NCBI GenBank assembly: GCA_949130485.1
Contig: OX422183.1
Span: 21,173,934-21,237,933, forward strand
Length of the DNA: 64,000 bases
Direction of reading: 5' to 3'
DNA from: Agelas oroides
Lineage: Eukaryota; Porifera; Demospongiae; Agelasida; Agelasidae
The notes under the pieces are model-generated. The model had not been told where the DNA came from. It made no database searches and was given only the letters and a program-made list of their open reading frames with translations. Position 1 is the first letter of the stretch, and each line of letters opens with the position of its first letter. Made by a program: the position numbers and the translations under genes. Positions 45,430 through 56,149 of the stretch are shown here, in pieces.

Positions 45430-46854
45430 TCAATTGCAAGTGGAAGCAATCATTAATGGCATCTAAATAATATTACCTGATGACTGGGCTAGTTATAAAA
45501 AAAGGGTGTTTGACAATCTCATTCTATGATATGACCTGTTTGTCCTCAAGTACAAGCCCATTAAATTATAGAGCATTGAAGTTTAACATGTGGTACTTAT
45601 AATATCATGATAATCCAGTACAGCTAATGAGACCTGGTATGGGCCAAAGCATGTCCTGTGCTGTGGGTGACTCTGCATAAACATCTAGGCCTGTCTTTTT
45701 CCAGGGAGATGTCATTCATTGATATTTTAGATACTAGTAGCTAGTGTAGCTACATACACATTCTTTACCATTTATGTTGTGATTCCCATGCAACTTTTCA
45801 TTCTATAACATTCCTGTAATCATTACAATTACAATTACTTGTGCAATATACTTAAAATTCTGACATCTGTATAGTTGTAGTTGTAATTTTTATGATTTGT
45901 AGTTGGCAAATGTAATAAATACATCCTCAATATATCATTACTGTCACACATATACTATATGCACTCACTAAGTATATCTGTTAAAGCATGTACTTAAGTC
46001 CAACAGGTCAGTCAGATGCACTCCACATTAGTGTGCTCAGTAAAACAGAACAGAAATTTACATTAGTGGATTAGGGGTATGCTAAACAACTACAGGATAT
46101 TTAAAAACTAGTCAAAGTAACGAAATTACAATCTCTTACACAAATAATTAAACAAGTCAAGAATTAATAAGCATACTGAAGTAGATAGCACAAGTATTAT
46201 AGCTTGCATAAACAGTTTTACTATATGGTATATACACAAGGTTCTGTTGTAGCTATTACTGCTGCTGGAATAAGAATTGAACTGCTGTCAAGTATTGTCA
46301 GGAAACAAATTTACATGAAACTACCATTCAAGCAACAACAAAGTTACATTGCATCATACATATGTATACATGGATGCTTTTGCTTTTCTACATTATGATG
46401 TGAATGGCAAGCAAAACAGAGCATTGAAACTCAGTTAACCATCATTCATGATATTGTAGTGTGTCCATTCAACACTTTAGCAGTGTGTAACAGATCACCT
46501 TGACATGAGTGGCAAACTACCTGGCACATTTTTCCCTCTTCCTATTCAAAGTTCTGTGTACTATACTAGGTTTATTAGTATACGCATGCTCAGACTAAGG
46601 ACACAAGGAATATAGATAGGTGTGGTCAAAGACCAAGGAGCAAGAACATAAGGCATGAACAAAGGGTGACAAAGCATGCTTGTGAGGAGTTTGCAGATAT
46701 TAGGTGTTGTAGCCTTCACCTAGTGCCAAAATGGCATGGTGAATATTGCTATCTTTTCATCTCTGCCTAAATTTTCGCCGTTCTTGCTTCCTTAGTGTTG
46801 CAAGGCATTGACTGCACTCTCCTCCAGAATGAAACAATGAGACCACTAGCACTG
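45430..46854. other. no recognisable gene
   Basis: 45680-45715 carries the CATCTAGGCCTGTCTTTTTC / CAGGGAGATGT repeat also near 12270. The rest is AT-rich DNA with no motif; a frame at 46204-46398 is unremarkable. Confidence 0.45.
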
Positions 46855-47030
46855 CTAAAGCACACTGGGAACCACAATCTTGTTTGCAACTGGATAATTA
46901 AATTGCATTCCTAAGCATAAATGTTTGCATCTCTAAGCATGATGGTGTGGTATATCCATATCCCACCAACCGAGAACAGACACTGCAAGATTAGTAACCT
47001 TTTGCTAAGGCGCTTGGCAATAGCTCTTTA
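46855..47030 (+). repeat. CCTAAGCATGA family, copy 2
   Basis: Matches 32215-32370. The next copy begins about 290 bp downstream, so these two form a loose tandem. The sequence between (47031-47149) also begins alike after each copy (TATCC/TATCTC, TGC). Confidence 0.75.
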
Positions 47031-47149
47031 CTCTTTTCTATCCTGCATTTGTCTTTTGGTATTGCAAGTAAGCTAAGAATGAGACTAGCATTCTCAGTTG
47101 TTTATTATGCTCCTTCTGCTTTTGAGCTCATATCTTTATCTATGTGTGT

Positions 47150-47325
47150 GCAGCATGCTGGGGACCCCAAACTTATGTAAGTTGTATTACTGGATGTTTA
47201 AATTGCAGTCCTAAGCATGACAGATGCTTGCATTTCTAAGCATGACGGATGTCATATAGCCTCCAACTGAGAATGGACACTGCAAGATTAGTAGCCTTGC
47301 ACTAAGGCACTCAGCAAGAAATTAT
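47150..47325 (+). repeat. CCTAAGCATGA family, copy 3
   Basis: AAATTGCAGTCCTAAGCATG, CATTTCTAAGCATGACGGAT, AACTGAGAATGGACACTGCA, AGATTAGTAGCCTT. The most intact internal repeat of the CTAAGCATGACGGATG motif is here. Confidence 0.75.
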
Positions 47326-47989
47326 TTCTCCTTTCTATCTCTTGCCATCAGCAACATGAAGAAATGTTTAAGTCCCCTGGATTTCCTCCCACAAACCTCT
47401 CAACCAGTGATAAAGGCCATATGCATCCACAGTCATACATGTGTTACATGTAAGAGCATGCGATTGAAGCCCATTCACTACCTGCACCAGCAACCAGCTC
47501 TGACTCACCACAGTGCAGTGCACCCACTACACAAGTAAAATTGGTTGGTTTGATTCATCAGAAGGTGAGCCACATACATACACAGGTGCAAAATACCAAA
47601 GACATACAAGATACAAAGGCCTTACCCAGAACATCACTGGAGGTATGGAGTGCACTTTACTTCATTCAGAGTTCTGAGCCTAAGGAGAGGGTACATGTAC
47701 GTACGGTTCTATGTTTTGGTTTTCATAACAGGTAAAAACAAAGTGATGTGGTCACCACAGTGGATGCAAAGCTAAGGATTGTGGCACATGCAAGTACTGC
47801 ATTGATGATCCTTGCTTTGGAGGTCCAGGTATATAGAAAGAAGCAATGCTGTGTTGCGAGGAAGTGTACAAATATGAAGCAGCCATCACCTGACCAAGCC
47901 TCAGAAATGTACCAATGGAGTGCGAGCACGTGGCTCACCTTCCTCCAGGTACAAACTGTAGCCTTTCATCTGTGCACATTACTCCACCT

Positions 47990-48133
47990 CCACCACAGAG
48001 GGTTACAAAGCAATTCTTACCAGCCTGGAACAACAGAATCGCACCATTGATAATACAAGGTGATGGAAATTGTATGTTTCGATCATTGTCAAAGGAGTAC
48101 CACATAGATCGACCTCAGGAAGCTTGTAACTGA
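47990..48133 (+). pseudogene. OTU cysteine-protease fragment
   Basis: Plus-strand frame reads QRVTKQFLPAWNNRIAPLII, QGDGNCMFRSLSKEYHIDRP, then stops. GDGNC.FRSLS is the catalytic motif of OTU-family deubiquitinases, with the active-site Asp and Cys both present (GDGNC at 48058-48072). The rest of the domain, including the catalytic His, is missing after the stop. The frame opens at 47915 but has no clear start or acceptor. In sponges such OTU domains often belong to mobile-element proteins with NPEK repeats (general knowledge). Either a decayed copy or one exon of a larger gene without its neighbours. Confidence 0.6.
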
Positions 48134-48182
48134 CTTTAACCTTCAACTATGTGGTACACACAATTTAAGTACAAAGATCATC

Positions 48183-48240
48183 CAGAAATCCAGTCCAGCC
48201 ATCCAGTCCAGTGATCCAGTCCACAACCCAGTCCAGCAAT
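48183..48240 (-). repeat. inverted TGGACTGGA minisatellite
   Basis: ATCCAGTCCAGCCATCCAGT and similar: the reverse complement of the runs at 9893 and 23801. Confidence 0.7.
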
Positions 48241-48474
48241 TAGACACAACCTTTCCTGGCTTTGTGTATTAGCTTAGTCTCGATCTATTTGTCCTGACAC
48301 CTCTTTCATAAAGTTGTAATTATTGTCAGTTAGGTCATGTGCATGCTAGCCTCCTACCCAGGCCATGTATGCCTGCTCAGTTCTGTTCACACTTAGGTCA
48401 TTCCTTTTGCCTTGAATATACCATATTTCCTGTCATACTTTTCCTTTAGGAGATCATTTTGACTTTTGTGTATT

Positions 48475-49450
48475 TAAGGTGGCAGGGAACCCTGTCTTTT
48501 CAAGGTCAACAAACCTGGAATCCAAGCTTATAGAATTCTTTGTCTTTGTAAACTTTTAGTGCACAGTCCATTTTGGCCGGAGTCTTCATCCGTTCACTGT
48601 CCGTAAAATTGGGGATTTTCCCCATTTCCTGTCGGCATTGGCATCCAATAATCAGTTTATAATTAAGTTAGTTAAGATGTGGCCTGGCGGAACCTGGTCG
48701 GAACTTTGAAGATAAGCTTAGATCGACTTAAAAAAAAAAAAAAAAAAAAAAAAAAGGAGTTTAGTAGAGTTCTGTAGTGTCAGTAGCTGTGAGTAGTGCG
48801 TAATGCTTGCTTGTGAAAGCAAACTTGTGTCTAGAAGCAGCAGAAAGACCACAGTGGCCAAGACTGTATTTGTTGAGTAGGCCCATGTCTCGTGGCCGTA
48901 TGCCTAGCCTAGTTGGTGACCGTGGCCAGGTGCTTCAAGTGCTGGGCTGGGCTTTAAACTAGAATACGCAATTTGTTGTTGACTCGTTGGTGCTACGCTC
49001 TGGTACCCAAGGGACCTGAACGGTGGTTGTGTGTGGAACAGAGCCGTGAGTTGTTTAGCGACATAAGGGGGAGAGGTGGGGCTAGTAATGCTTGCTTGCA
49101 CTCATAAATGAGCCCCTCCCGTAGACAAGCTGTGATTTTTTTGAAATGTGCATTCATTTTGGTGCAGTCAAAGTTGTCCATTCCAAGAGTAGTGACAAAC
49201 ATGATGACTTTGAGAGTAGCTCTGAACAAAAGCTGGCACCGACTGATTTGAGATACATTGGTGGTTTGGACGCTACCTACAGTGAGTGTGTAGATGCGTC
49301 CATCGAGTGGCAATTTGGGGGTCATGAATATATTTATGAGCCACTAAAACCCTAAAATTAGGCAAAGCAAGATTGCCCTAAAGCAAACCCTAACCCTGAA
49401 ACTAGGAGTAACCCTGGTCCTGACTGTAACCCAAGTTTATGTTTTCGTTA
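48475..49450 (+). repeat. composite repeat module 1, copy A
   Basis: About 975 bp, highly similar to 50437-51415. It contains CTGTCGGCATTGGCATCCAA, an internal poly-A of about 25 bases at 48730-48754, ACCGTGGCCAGGTGCTTC, and ends with CAAACCCTAACCCTGAAACT, a telomere-like string. Minus-strand frames at 48904-49101 and 48993-49325 recur partially in copy C but break at different points, so coding is unlikely. Confidence 0.85.
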
Positions 49451-49469
49451 ACCTCCGCCGAACATCCAG

Positions 49470-49797
49470 ACATATAGAGTTCCTTCATTGACTCACAGCT
49501 ACTGACACTACAGCACTCTACTAAACTCCTTTTTTTTTTTTTTTTACGTTGATCTAAGCTTATCTTCAAAGTTCCGACCACCACATGAGGGGTTCCGCCA
49601 GGCCACATCTTGACTAACTTAATTATAAACTGATTATTGGATGCCAATGCCGACAGGAAATGGGGAAAATCCCCAATTTTACGGACAGTGAACGGATGAA
49701 GACTCCCAAAATGGACTGTGTGCTAAAAGTTTACAGAGACAAAGAATTCTATCAGCTTGCCAGGTTTGTTGACCTTGAAAACACAGGGTACCCTGCA
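49470..49797 (-). repeat. composite repeat module 1, inverted partial copy B
   Basis: Reverse complement of about the first 320 bp of copy A, including the poly-A (here T17 at 49529-49545). It creates a large inverted repeat with A around an approximately 700-bp centre. Confidence 0.85.
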
Positions 49798-50430
49798 CAT
49801 AACTGAACCTATGAATATTCCACATGTTACATTTGTCAAGTCAACCCAATCCAGTGCTACCACAGAACAAACATGACACCACTATTCTTGAGGACCAATG
49901 AAAGGAATGTTGCCTAGGGGTGCCACAAAGAGCTAGCTAAATTCAACCTGTATGAGGGGAGGGATTGCCTGACTTCCAGCCTGAATTACATGCCTTTGAT
50001 GAGATTCATTGATCTCAATTTGGACATTGACAGTCACAAGTATCCAAGGAGGGTTAATTGGATTCATAGCCCGGTTCTGTTCGGGTTTGAGTCCATGAAA
50101 GTCTTAGGGCATACTCATAAATATTCAACATCATTTACCCATTCCTTTCAACCCCAAGCCAAGCTGCTAATGCTTCAACAGAAGGTCAATAATGAGGTTC
50201 ATGAGAGTCAACATATTCTAACCCTCCCATTGACAGCTGATTGAACCCAGGGTTGTTCATGGGTAATGCTGAGGTCTAGTTAAAGCCAGCTCATTAATAT
50301 TCATAAGGTGAACAGAAACCCTCCAGATTTTAGAGCTTGGTTGGGTTTTAATTAGATTCATGGGCTCAATTAGGGTTAGGGAGATTAGGGTTAATGAGAT
50401 TAGGGTTAGGGCTAGGGCTAGACTTAGGGT
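49798..50430 (+). repeat. composite repeat module 2 with telomere-like hexamers
   Basis: Matches 62103-62812 in inverse orientation. Ends at 50375-50430 with GGGTTAGGGAGATTAGGGTT and GATTAGGGTTAGGGCTAGGG: degenerate TTAGGG repeats. A frame at 49990-50244 (MPLMRFIDLNLDIDSHKYPR onward) is also readable in the 62-kb copy as MPLMRFIDLNWDIN, with similar but shifted continuation; it may be a trace of an ancestral coding region. Confidence 0.82.
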
Positions 50431-50436
50431 CTTAAG

Positions 50437-51415
50437 TTGGCAGAGAACCCTGTTACTTTCAAGGTCGACAAACCTGGAATCCAAGCTTATAGAATTCTTT
50501 GTCTTTGTAAACTTATAGTGCACAGTCCGTTTTGGGAGTCTTCATCCGTTCACTGTCCGTAAAATCCCCAATTTCCCCCATTTCCTGTCGGCATTGACAT
50601 CCAATAATCAGTTTATAATTAAGTTAGTGGCCTGGCGGAACCCCTCATGTGGTGGTCGGAACTTTGAAGACAAGCTTAGATCGACTTAAAAAAGGAAACT
50701 AAAAAAAGGAGGAGTTTAATAGAGTGCTATAGTGTCAGTAGCTGTGAGTAGTGCGTAATGCCTGCTTGTGAAAGCAAGCTTGTGTCTAGAAGCAGCAGAA
50801 AGGCTACAGTGGGCAAGACTGTATTTGATGAGTAGGCCCAGGTCTCGCGGCCGTATGCCTAGCCTAGTTGGTGACCGTGGCCAGGTGCTTCGAGTGCTCG
50901 GCTGGGCTTTAACTAGAATACGCAATTTATCGTTGGTGCTACGCTCTGGTACCCAAGGGAGCTGAACGGTGGTTGTGTGTGGAACAGAGCCGTGAGTTGT
51001 TTAGCGACCTAAGGGGTGAGAGGTGGGGCTAGTAATGCTTGCTTCCACTCGTGAATGAGCCCCTCCCGTAGACAAGCTGTGAATTTTTGGAAATGTGCAT
51101 TAATTTTGGTGCAGTCAAAGTTGTCCATTCCAAAAGTAGTGACAAACATGAGTCTAGCCTGACTTTGAGAGTAGCTCTGAACAAAAGCTGGCATAGATTG
51201 ATTTGAGATACATTGGTGGTTAGGACGCTACCTACAGTGAGTGTGTAGATGGCATCGAGTGGCAATTTTGGGTTCATGAATATATTAATGAGCCGCTAAA
51301 ACCCTTTTTAAAATTCGGCAAAGCATGATTGCCCTAAAGCAAACCCTAACCCTGAAACTAGGAGTAACCCTGGTCCTGACTGTAACCCAAGTTTATGTTT
51401 TCGTCAACCTCAGCC
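50437..51415 (+). repeat. composite repeat module 1, copy C
   Basis: Direct repeat of 48475-49450. The poly-A is short here (AAAAAAGGAAACTAAAAAAAG), and there are small indels. Gene-free. Confidence 0.85.
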
Positions 51416-52059
51416 GAAAGACTTCACCGCCACCTTAAAGTTTCGGCAAACAGTGAGATCTGTTGTCAGCGCACTGCAATTATGCGCTCTAGCAGAGTGG
51501 TACACTCTTACAGTGCACACTTGGCTAGGAAAAATAAGGACACTGGTACTATTGTGGGTGGGTGGGTGGATGAAAGATGCTGCCTAAAAGTGCACAGTAT
51601 AGCAGGTTTCGTTGTGGGAGAAAACTTTCATCGATTTCTGGTTTCATCAGCAACTTGCAACAAGTTAAAAAATCTACCAGAATCACACCCAAACACCAAA
51701 ACATTGCTATGACCAGTTATGCTCTATTCTCCGGTCAACACTATAAAAAACCTTGGTTCACTTACAAATTTGTTCTGCACACTTCTGTTGCACTAAAATT
51801 CTTTTCTTGTGAACTCAACCTCAAAATCATTTAAAAAGCCCTTGGGAAGTTGGGATAAGCAAATACCTTCTTTGTTGTGATTAGCTTAGTGAAGGCATTC
51901 ACAAACAGCCACCAAATGGGCCAAAGACCAAACATAGTAGACAAACCAAACTGATTAGCTGGAGCAACACAATATGAAACCTAATGTTATTTACCAGCAA
52001 TAGGGAACTCAGGAACGTGAATGGTTAGGAAAAGAACATTCAGGCTACTATCAAGCTGG
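51416..52059. other. no confirmed gene
   Basis: Open frames at 51395-51712 and 51577-51834 (plus) overlap in different frames and have no recognised motif. (GTGGGTGG)n-like sequence at 51554-51567. Confidence 0.4.
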
Positions 52060-52300
52060 CTGCTCTTCTACTTACTTGTAGTCTTGTAAAAGAGCACCCT
52101 TAAAAGTCTGCCAAAGAGTGGGGGGGGGGGTGGGTGGGTGCTGTTTCAAGTGTTTCCACATTTAACTACAATAGAATGCCCATGTCACATTTACAGCGAC
52201 CTAATTGGACAAATAGTAATGTACAATGGAGCCACTAGTGACTTCGAAGACAAGTCCCGATGGCACACAACACTTAGTCTCACAAGGCAGACCCAACCAA
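52060..52300 (+). repeat. segment homologous to 22080-22360
   Basis: GTCTGCCAAAGAGTGGGGG, AATTGGACAAATAGTAATGT, ACAATGGAGCCACTAGTGAC, TTCGAAG. The frame IVMYNGATSDFEDKSRW is partly kept in the other copy (MYNGATSDFEVKA then stop). It resembles no domain I can name with confidence. Confidence 0.6.
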
Positions 52301-52365
52301 TACTGGTGCTGAGCGATTTCAGTTCTCTTCATCTTCCTCCCTTGATCCCTCTTTGCCATTTCCAG

Positions 52366-52636
52366 GCTTTCCATTGACAACCATAAGCTAACACTCATAG
52401 CAGCCGATGGATATCTGATCAAGCCACTAACCAACCTTGACTACATCATCATCCATGCTGGAGAGCGCTATGACTTTATAGTAGATGCCAACCAGAATTC
52501 CTTTCACAACTACTGGATCAGGGCAGAGACCCTTGAGATCAATGTTACCAGCAATGTGGCAGCTCCTTATGTTAACTTCAACCATCAGGCACTGGCTGTG
52601 TTACGCCCCAGAACCCAGTGGTCTAACATACAGTGA
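52366..52636 (+). pseudogene. multicopper oxidase (laccase-like) exon fragment
   Basis: After an acceptor-like TTTGCCATTTCCAG (ending at 52365) the frame gives LSIDNHKLTLIAADGYLIKP, LTNLDYIIIHAGERYDFIVD, ANQNSFHNYWIRAETLEINV and AAPYVNFNHQALAVLR, then runs to a stop at 52634. This is the second cupredoxin domain of multicopper oxidases: the I.ADG..I.P, GERYDFIV.ANQ and NYWIRAET motifs are diagnostic. That domain has no copper ligands, so activity would need the missing first and third domains. No start codon and no clear donor after AVLR; the last residues (PRTQWSNIQ) look like read-through. It may be an isolated exon of a gene with distant exons or a relic. It sits inside the segment shared with 22 kb, which lacks it. 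Confidence 0.75.
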
Positions 52637-53239
52637 TATTTTATATATAATTATATAGCTAGCTAGCTAGCTATATATATATACAGTGATATATACTAGC
52701 ACTTGAGGCTGTGCTACTCAAACTCCACGAATATACTACATTAACTGCTGAAGGGTGGGCATTCTTTTGAGGGTGGGCACTCTTTTGTGAGACTATTTGC
52801 TAGTGTACATACTTTAACTGCATGTGGTTTCACAGCCTCAGTGTTTTTCAAAGCCATGTCACTCATACACTTAAGACCATGTGGTCAATTTGGATCCAAG
52901 GTAGTCCCATTTGATGAAGGCTTTTCTGATGATATGAGTCAGCTGTACCATGGGCTTATGTGGGCTTATATGGTTATACCAATATACTCTAAAAGCCCAT
53001 CATACAAATTATGCCTCAATTTCTAATTGAATAACTGCTGAGTGTATATCCCCGTACCACACCTAGCCTGTTGCTTGTACTACACTAAGCTTCACTGCCT
53101 TCTAATTAGAAGCTATACAAAACTAGAGGTCTTCAGAGAAGACATACCCTGCACAAAATTCAAACTGAACTGTTTGTTACCCATGTGTGCCCATAACTGT
53201 TGCATATTACACAGATTAAACATTTGTGGTATGCAGTGT
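52637..53239. other. AT-rich flank with repeat scraps
   Basis: TAGCTAGCTAGCTAGC and (TA)n at 52655-52682; CTACTCAAACTCCACGAATA and GGGTGGGCACTCTTTTGTGA at 52718-52790 continue the homology with 22480-22670; 53008-53075 matches 19790-19850. No exon seen. Confidence 0.5.
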
Positions 53240-53625
53240 CATAGGCGTGCACAGCAGTATAGAGGGTTGGGGGGGCGAAGCATGCACAAAATTTATGATG
53301 TGCGGCACCACCACTCAGAGTAGAAGCTGAACGTCCGCTTGACGAAGGGACTGAGTGGGTTGTTGGTTGTTCGACGTGGATTCCTGGGCTGTTGCTCCTT
53401 CAACTGAATCAATGAACTCCTGGGCTGCTGCTCCTTCGACTTGAGTGGACTTCTATCTTGAGTTACAAAGAATGTCTGATCTACGTACCTTGCAAGCCAG
53501 CTGTGGCCGTGTAGATAAGTTACGTGAGCATAGCATGGCGTCCGCCCCACCCCTCAGCTCCCCAGGCGGTTTGGGGGGGCGTACGCCCCCCTCCGCCCCC
53601 CCCCCTGTAGTACCGCCAGTGAGTG
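53240..53625. repeat. G/C-tract transposon-like region
   Basis: CATAGGCGTGCACAGCAGTA with GGGTTGGGGGGGCG at the left, and GGGGGGGCGTACGCCCCCCT with CCCCCCCTGTAGTACCGCCAG at the right, resembles the ends of hAT-like non-autonomous elements. Tandem TCCTGGGCTGYTGCTCCTTC occurs twice at about 53380-53440. 53626-53885 has nothing recognised. Confidence 0.45.
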
Positions 53626-53908
53626 TACATCATATTACATAGGGTATCTACACTATAATATTAAAGCTGGTTGTAGGGATGAGGATTTTTATACTTTCCA
53701 ACTGAAGGTCTACTCTTGTGCCCAGCCTGCCACACCCCCCAACCCCCTGATGGCTGTCAGCAAATATTTGTTGACCAACTTCATAGAGTAACTTACCGAC
53801 CTCATCAAGCCCACATAGGAGCGTTCGGCACTAATAACACGCCATATTTGACTCACCTGTCAAATGGCAGTCTTGTGCCCAGTCGTAGCCTCGTACCCAG
53901 GCTCTTCC

Positions 53909-54233
53909 CTAGTCTCGTGCCCCGCCCGCGCGCGCCTCCCGGCGATAAACGGTCTGGTGAACGAAGTCGAATTTCTTGGGCTTATTACCCAAAACGGGTA
54001 ATGACCAATGAGATCGCGAGATCGGTAATTATTACGTAGCACTTCCCTTACAACAGTAAAATTTGTTAATCTCCATTCGAGTATCCGTACCTTTTTTGAG
54101 CGGGTTGGCCGCAAAATGTTTTGATCGTTGCTAGGTTACAATGTTGCAAAAGTGTGCGCTAGCCCAAGAAATTCGACTTGGTTCACCAGACCGTTTCTCC
54201 TCGGGAGAGGGTGGGGTCTGGGGACGAGACTAG
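53909..54233. mobile_element. inner fold-back element, CTAGTCTCGTSCCC ends
   Basis: About 75-bp arms: CTAGTCTCGTGCCCCGCCC, then AAACGGTCTGGTGAACGAAG, TCGAATTTCTTGGGC at the left, mirrored by GCCCAAGAAATTCGACTTGG, TTCACCAGACCGTTT and GGGGACGAGACTAG at the right. The centre includes the palindrome TTACCCAAAACGGGTAA. Confidence 0.85.
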
Positions 54234-54427
54234 CTCTTCCCTTACAACAGTAAAATTTGTTCATCTCCATTCGAGTATCCGTACCTTTTTTGAGCGGGTT
54301 GGCCGCAAAATGTTTTGATCGTTGCTAGGTTACATTGTCGCAAAAGCGTGCGCTAGCCCAAGAAATTCGACTTGGTTCACCAGACCGTTTCTCCTCGTTA
54401 GAGGGTGGGGTCTGGGGACGAGACTAG
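54042..54427 (+). repeat. 194-bp tandem duplication
   Basis: CTTCCCTTACAACAGTAAAA to ACGAGACTAG occurs at 54042-54233 and again at 54236-54427 with few differences (TTAATC/TTCATC, CAATGTTGC/CATTGTCGC). It duplicates the right two-thirds of the inner fold-back element. Confidence 0.92.
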
Positions 54428-54513
54428 CTCCTCCCCGTGCAGAAAAACGGTGCACGGGGAGGAGCCTGGGTACGAGGCTACCCAGTCGTTCACGAGATCG
54501 AGGTGAATGTGTA

Positions 54514-54573
54514 TAGCCTTGTTCCCAGCCCCCCGCACAGCTTTTCGCAATCCTGGGAATGAGGAGGCTGGTG
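54514..54573. mobile_element. palindromic MITE, TAGCCTCGTTCCCAGG family, worn
   Basis: TAGCCTTGTTCCCAGCC at the left; CCTGGGAATGAGGAGGCT at the right with a 3-bp insertion in the end. 54574-55454 holds no recognised gene; 55030-55100 shares GTTACAGCTGCTRGRAAYYR and CAGGGACTG blocks with about 19975-20005. Confidence 0.6.
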
Positions 54574-55454
54574 AAGGCAAACACGTGCTTGGAGTCCGCA
54601 TACTGTGCCCGGTCTCCACCGTATCCAAGAGGTTGACCGTATCAAAATGGTGGACAATACCAATGTTAAATAGAAAATAGCTGGAAATGCAGAGGAGTGA
54701 ACTGCTTTGGTCCTATCAGGTACACATACAGTATTTTTTTTAGATTTCCATGTCATTGCCGTGTACAGCAATTGTTTAACCCAGTAAATGTGCTGATTTC
54801 AAAATTTTTCAATGGACTGACAGACTGACAGACAGACAAAACCGATTGCTTAACCTCTCCGCGCATGCGCGCGGGGTAACTACCAGTATTTGTAAGTACT
54901 CTTTGTGGTTTGCAGTACATAAACTCAGCTGGATGCCTTAATCCTATCCACCTGCACAGTAAAGTACAACAACTAAGTAACTCATAACTTACTGGTATTG
55001 ATGATTTCAATAAATTAATAGAAGCCTGATGACTGGTGTATGGCAGAGTGATGTTACAGCTGCTGGGAATTGCAGGGACTGCTACAGGAATGCATGTAGA
55101 AATGAAATTACGTAGCTTTGCTCTGGCCTGCATCTTCATTGATAAATACCACTGTGTGCATGATTTGAGGCTTATGTGAACTATTGGCACTAACTATAAT
55201 ATCCTTTTGTTTAGGTGAAGCACAACTCCGCGAAAACATTTTAGTTACTTTCAAAATTGTTTTAGATTATTTCAGTTCCATCAGTGTGTAATACCTAATT
55301 CCTTTTTATTTATTATTATTTTTTAGTACACAATTACTCAAATCCCCCACCCCTAGCATGTACAGGTAGGGCATGCTACATGACACCCAAGGGGTGTTAT
55401 AGAGTACTAGTTGAGTGCTGCAGGTGTGAATCACAGCGACAGCAAGTGCTACTC

Positions 55455-56130
55455 TCTAAAAGTGGTAAAATCACAACCATACCTAGACTAATTTCAGAAC
55501 ACTTACTCCAAAATGAAAACAAACATCAGATTATGAATGTACACACCAAATGGAACTGTTTGATGCCCATTTTGTGTAGTTTGGTCGTTACTACTTGTTT
55601 CAGGGATGAAACTGTTAGTATTAGATACTGATACGTATAAGTGGTAAAATCACAACCGCACCTAGACCATTTTCAGAACATTTACTCCAAAATGAAAACA
55701 AACATCGGATCATGAATCTACATACCAAATGGAACTGTTTGATGCCTATTTTGTCTATATAGTATATTACTTGTTTCAGGGATGAAAATGTTAGTTATAA
55801 GTGAGCGTTACATTATTATAAGTAAATTTGTTTTCGGAACACTTACTCCAAAATGAAAACAAACATCAAATCATCAACGTATACACCAAATGGAACTGTT
55901 TGATATCCATTTTGTCTAGTTTGGTTAAATATTACCTGTTTCAGCGATGAAACTGCTAGTATAAGTGACCATTACATGTAAGTGGTAAAATCACAACCAT
56001 ATTCAGAACACTCACTCCAAAATGAAAACAAACATCAAATCATCAACGTATACACCAAATGGAACTGTTTGATGCCCATTTTGTCTAGTTTGGTCAAATA
56101 TTACCTGTTTCAAGGATGAAAACGTTACTG
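55455..56130 (+). repeat. four-copy tandem repeat, 161-179 bp period
   Basis: The anchor TCCAAAATGAAAACAAACAT falls at 55507, 55686, 55847 and 56016. Each unit continues CACCAAATGGAACTGTTTGA and CTTGTTTCAGGGATGAAA. Units are about 85 percent alike. No coding frame is maintained across units. Confidence 0.93.
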
Positions 56131-56149
56131 ACTGCATATAAGAGCTTTA

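Larger units (their letters stand above)
53886..54480. mobile_element. outer nested element, TAGCCTCGTACCCAGG family
   Basis: Perfect 19-bp terminal inverted repeats TAGCCTCGTACCCAGGCTC (53886-53904) and GAGCCTGGGTACGAGGCTA (54462-54480). Next to the right end is a perfect hairpin CTCCTCCCCGTGCA / TGCACGGGGAGGAG (54429-54465). The centre holds a second inverted-repeat element. No flanking duplication was identified. Confidence 0.9.
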
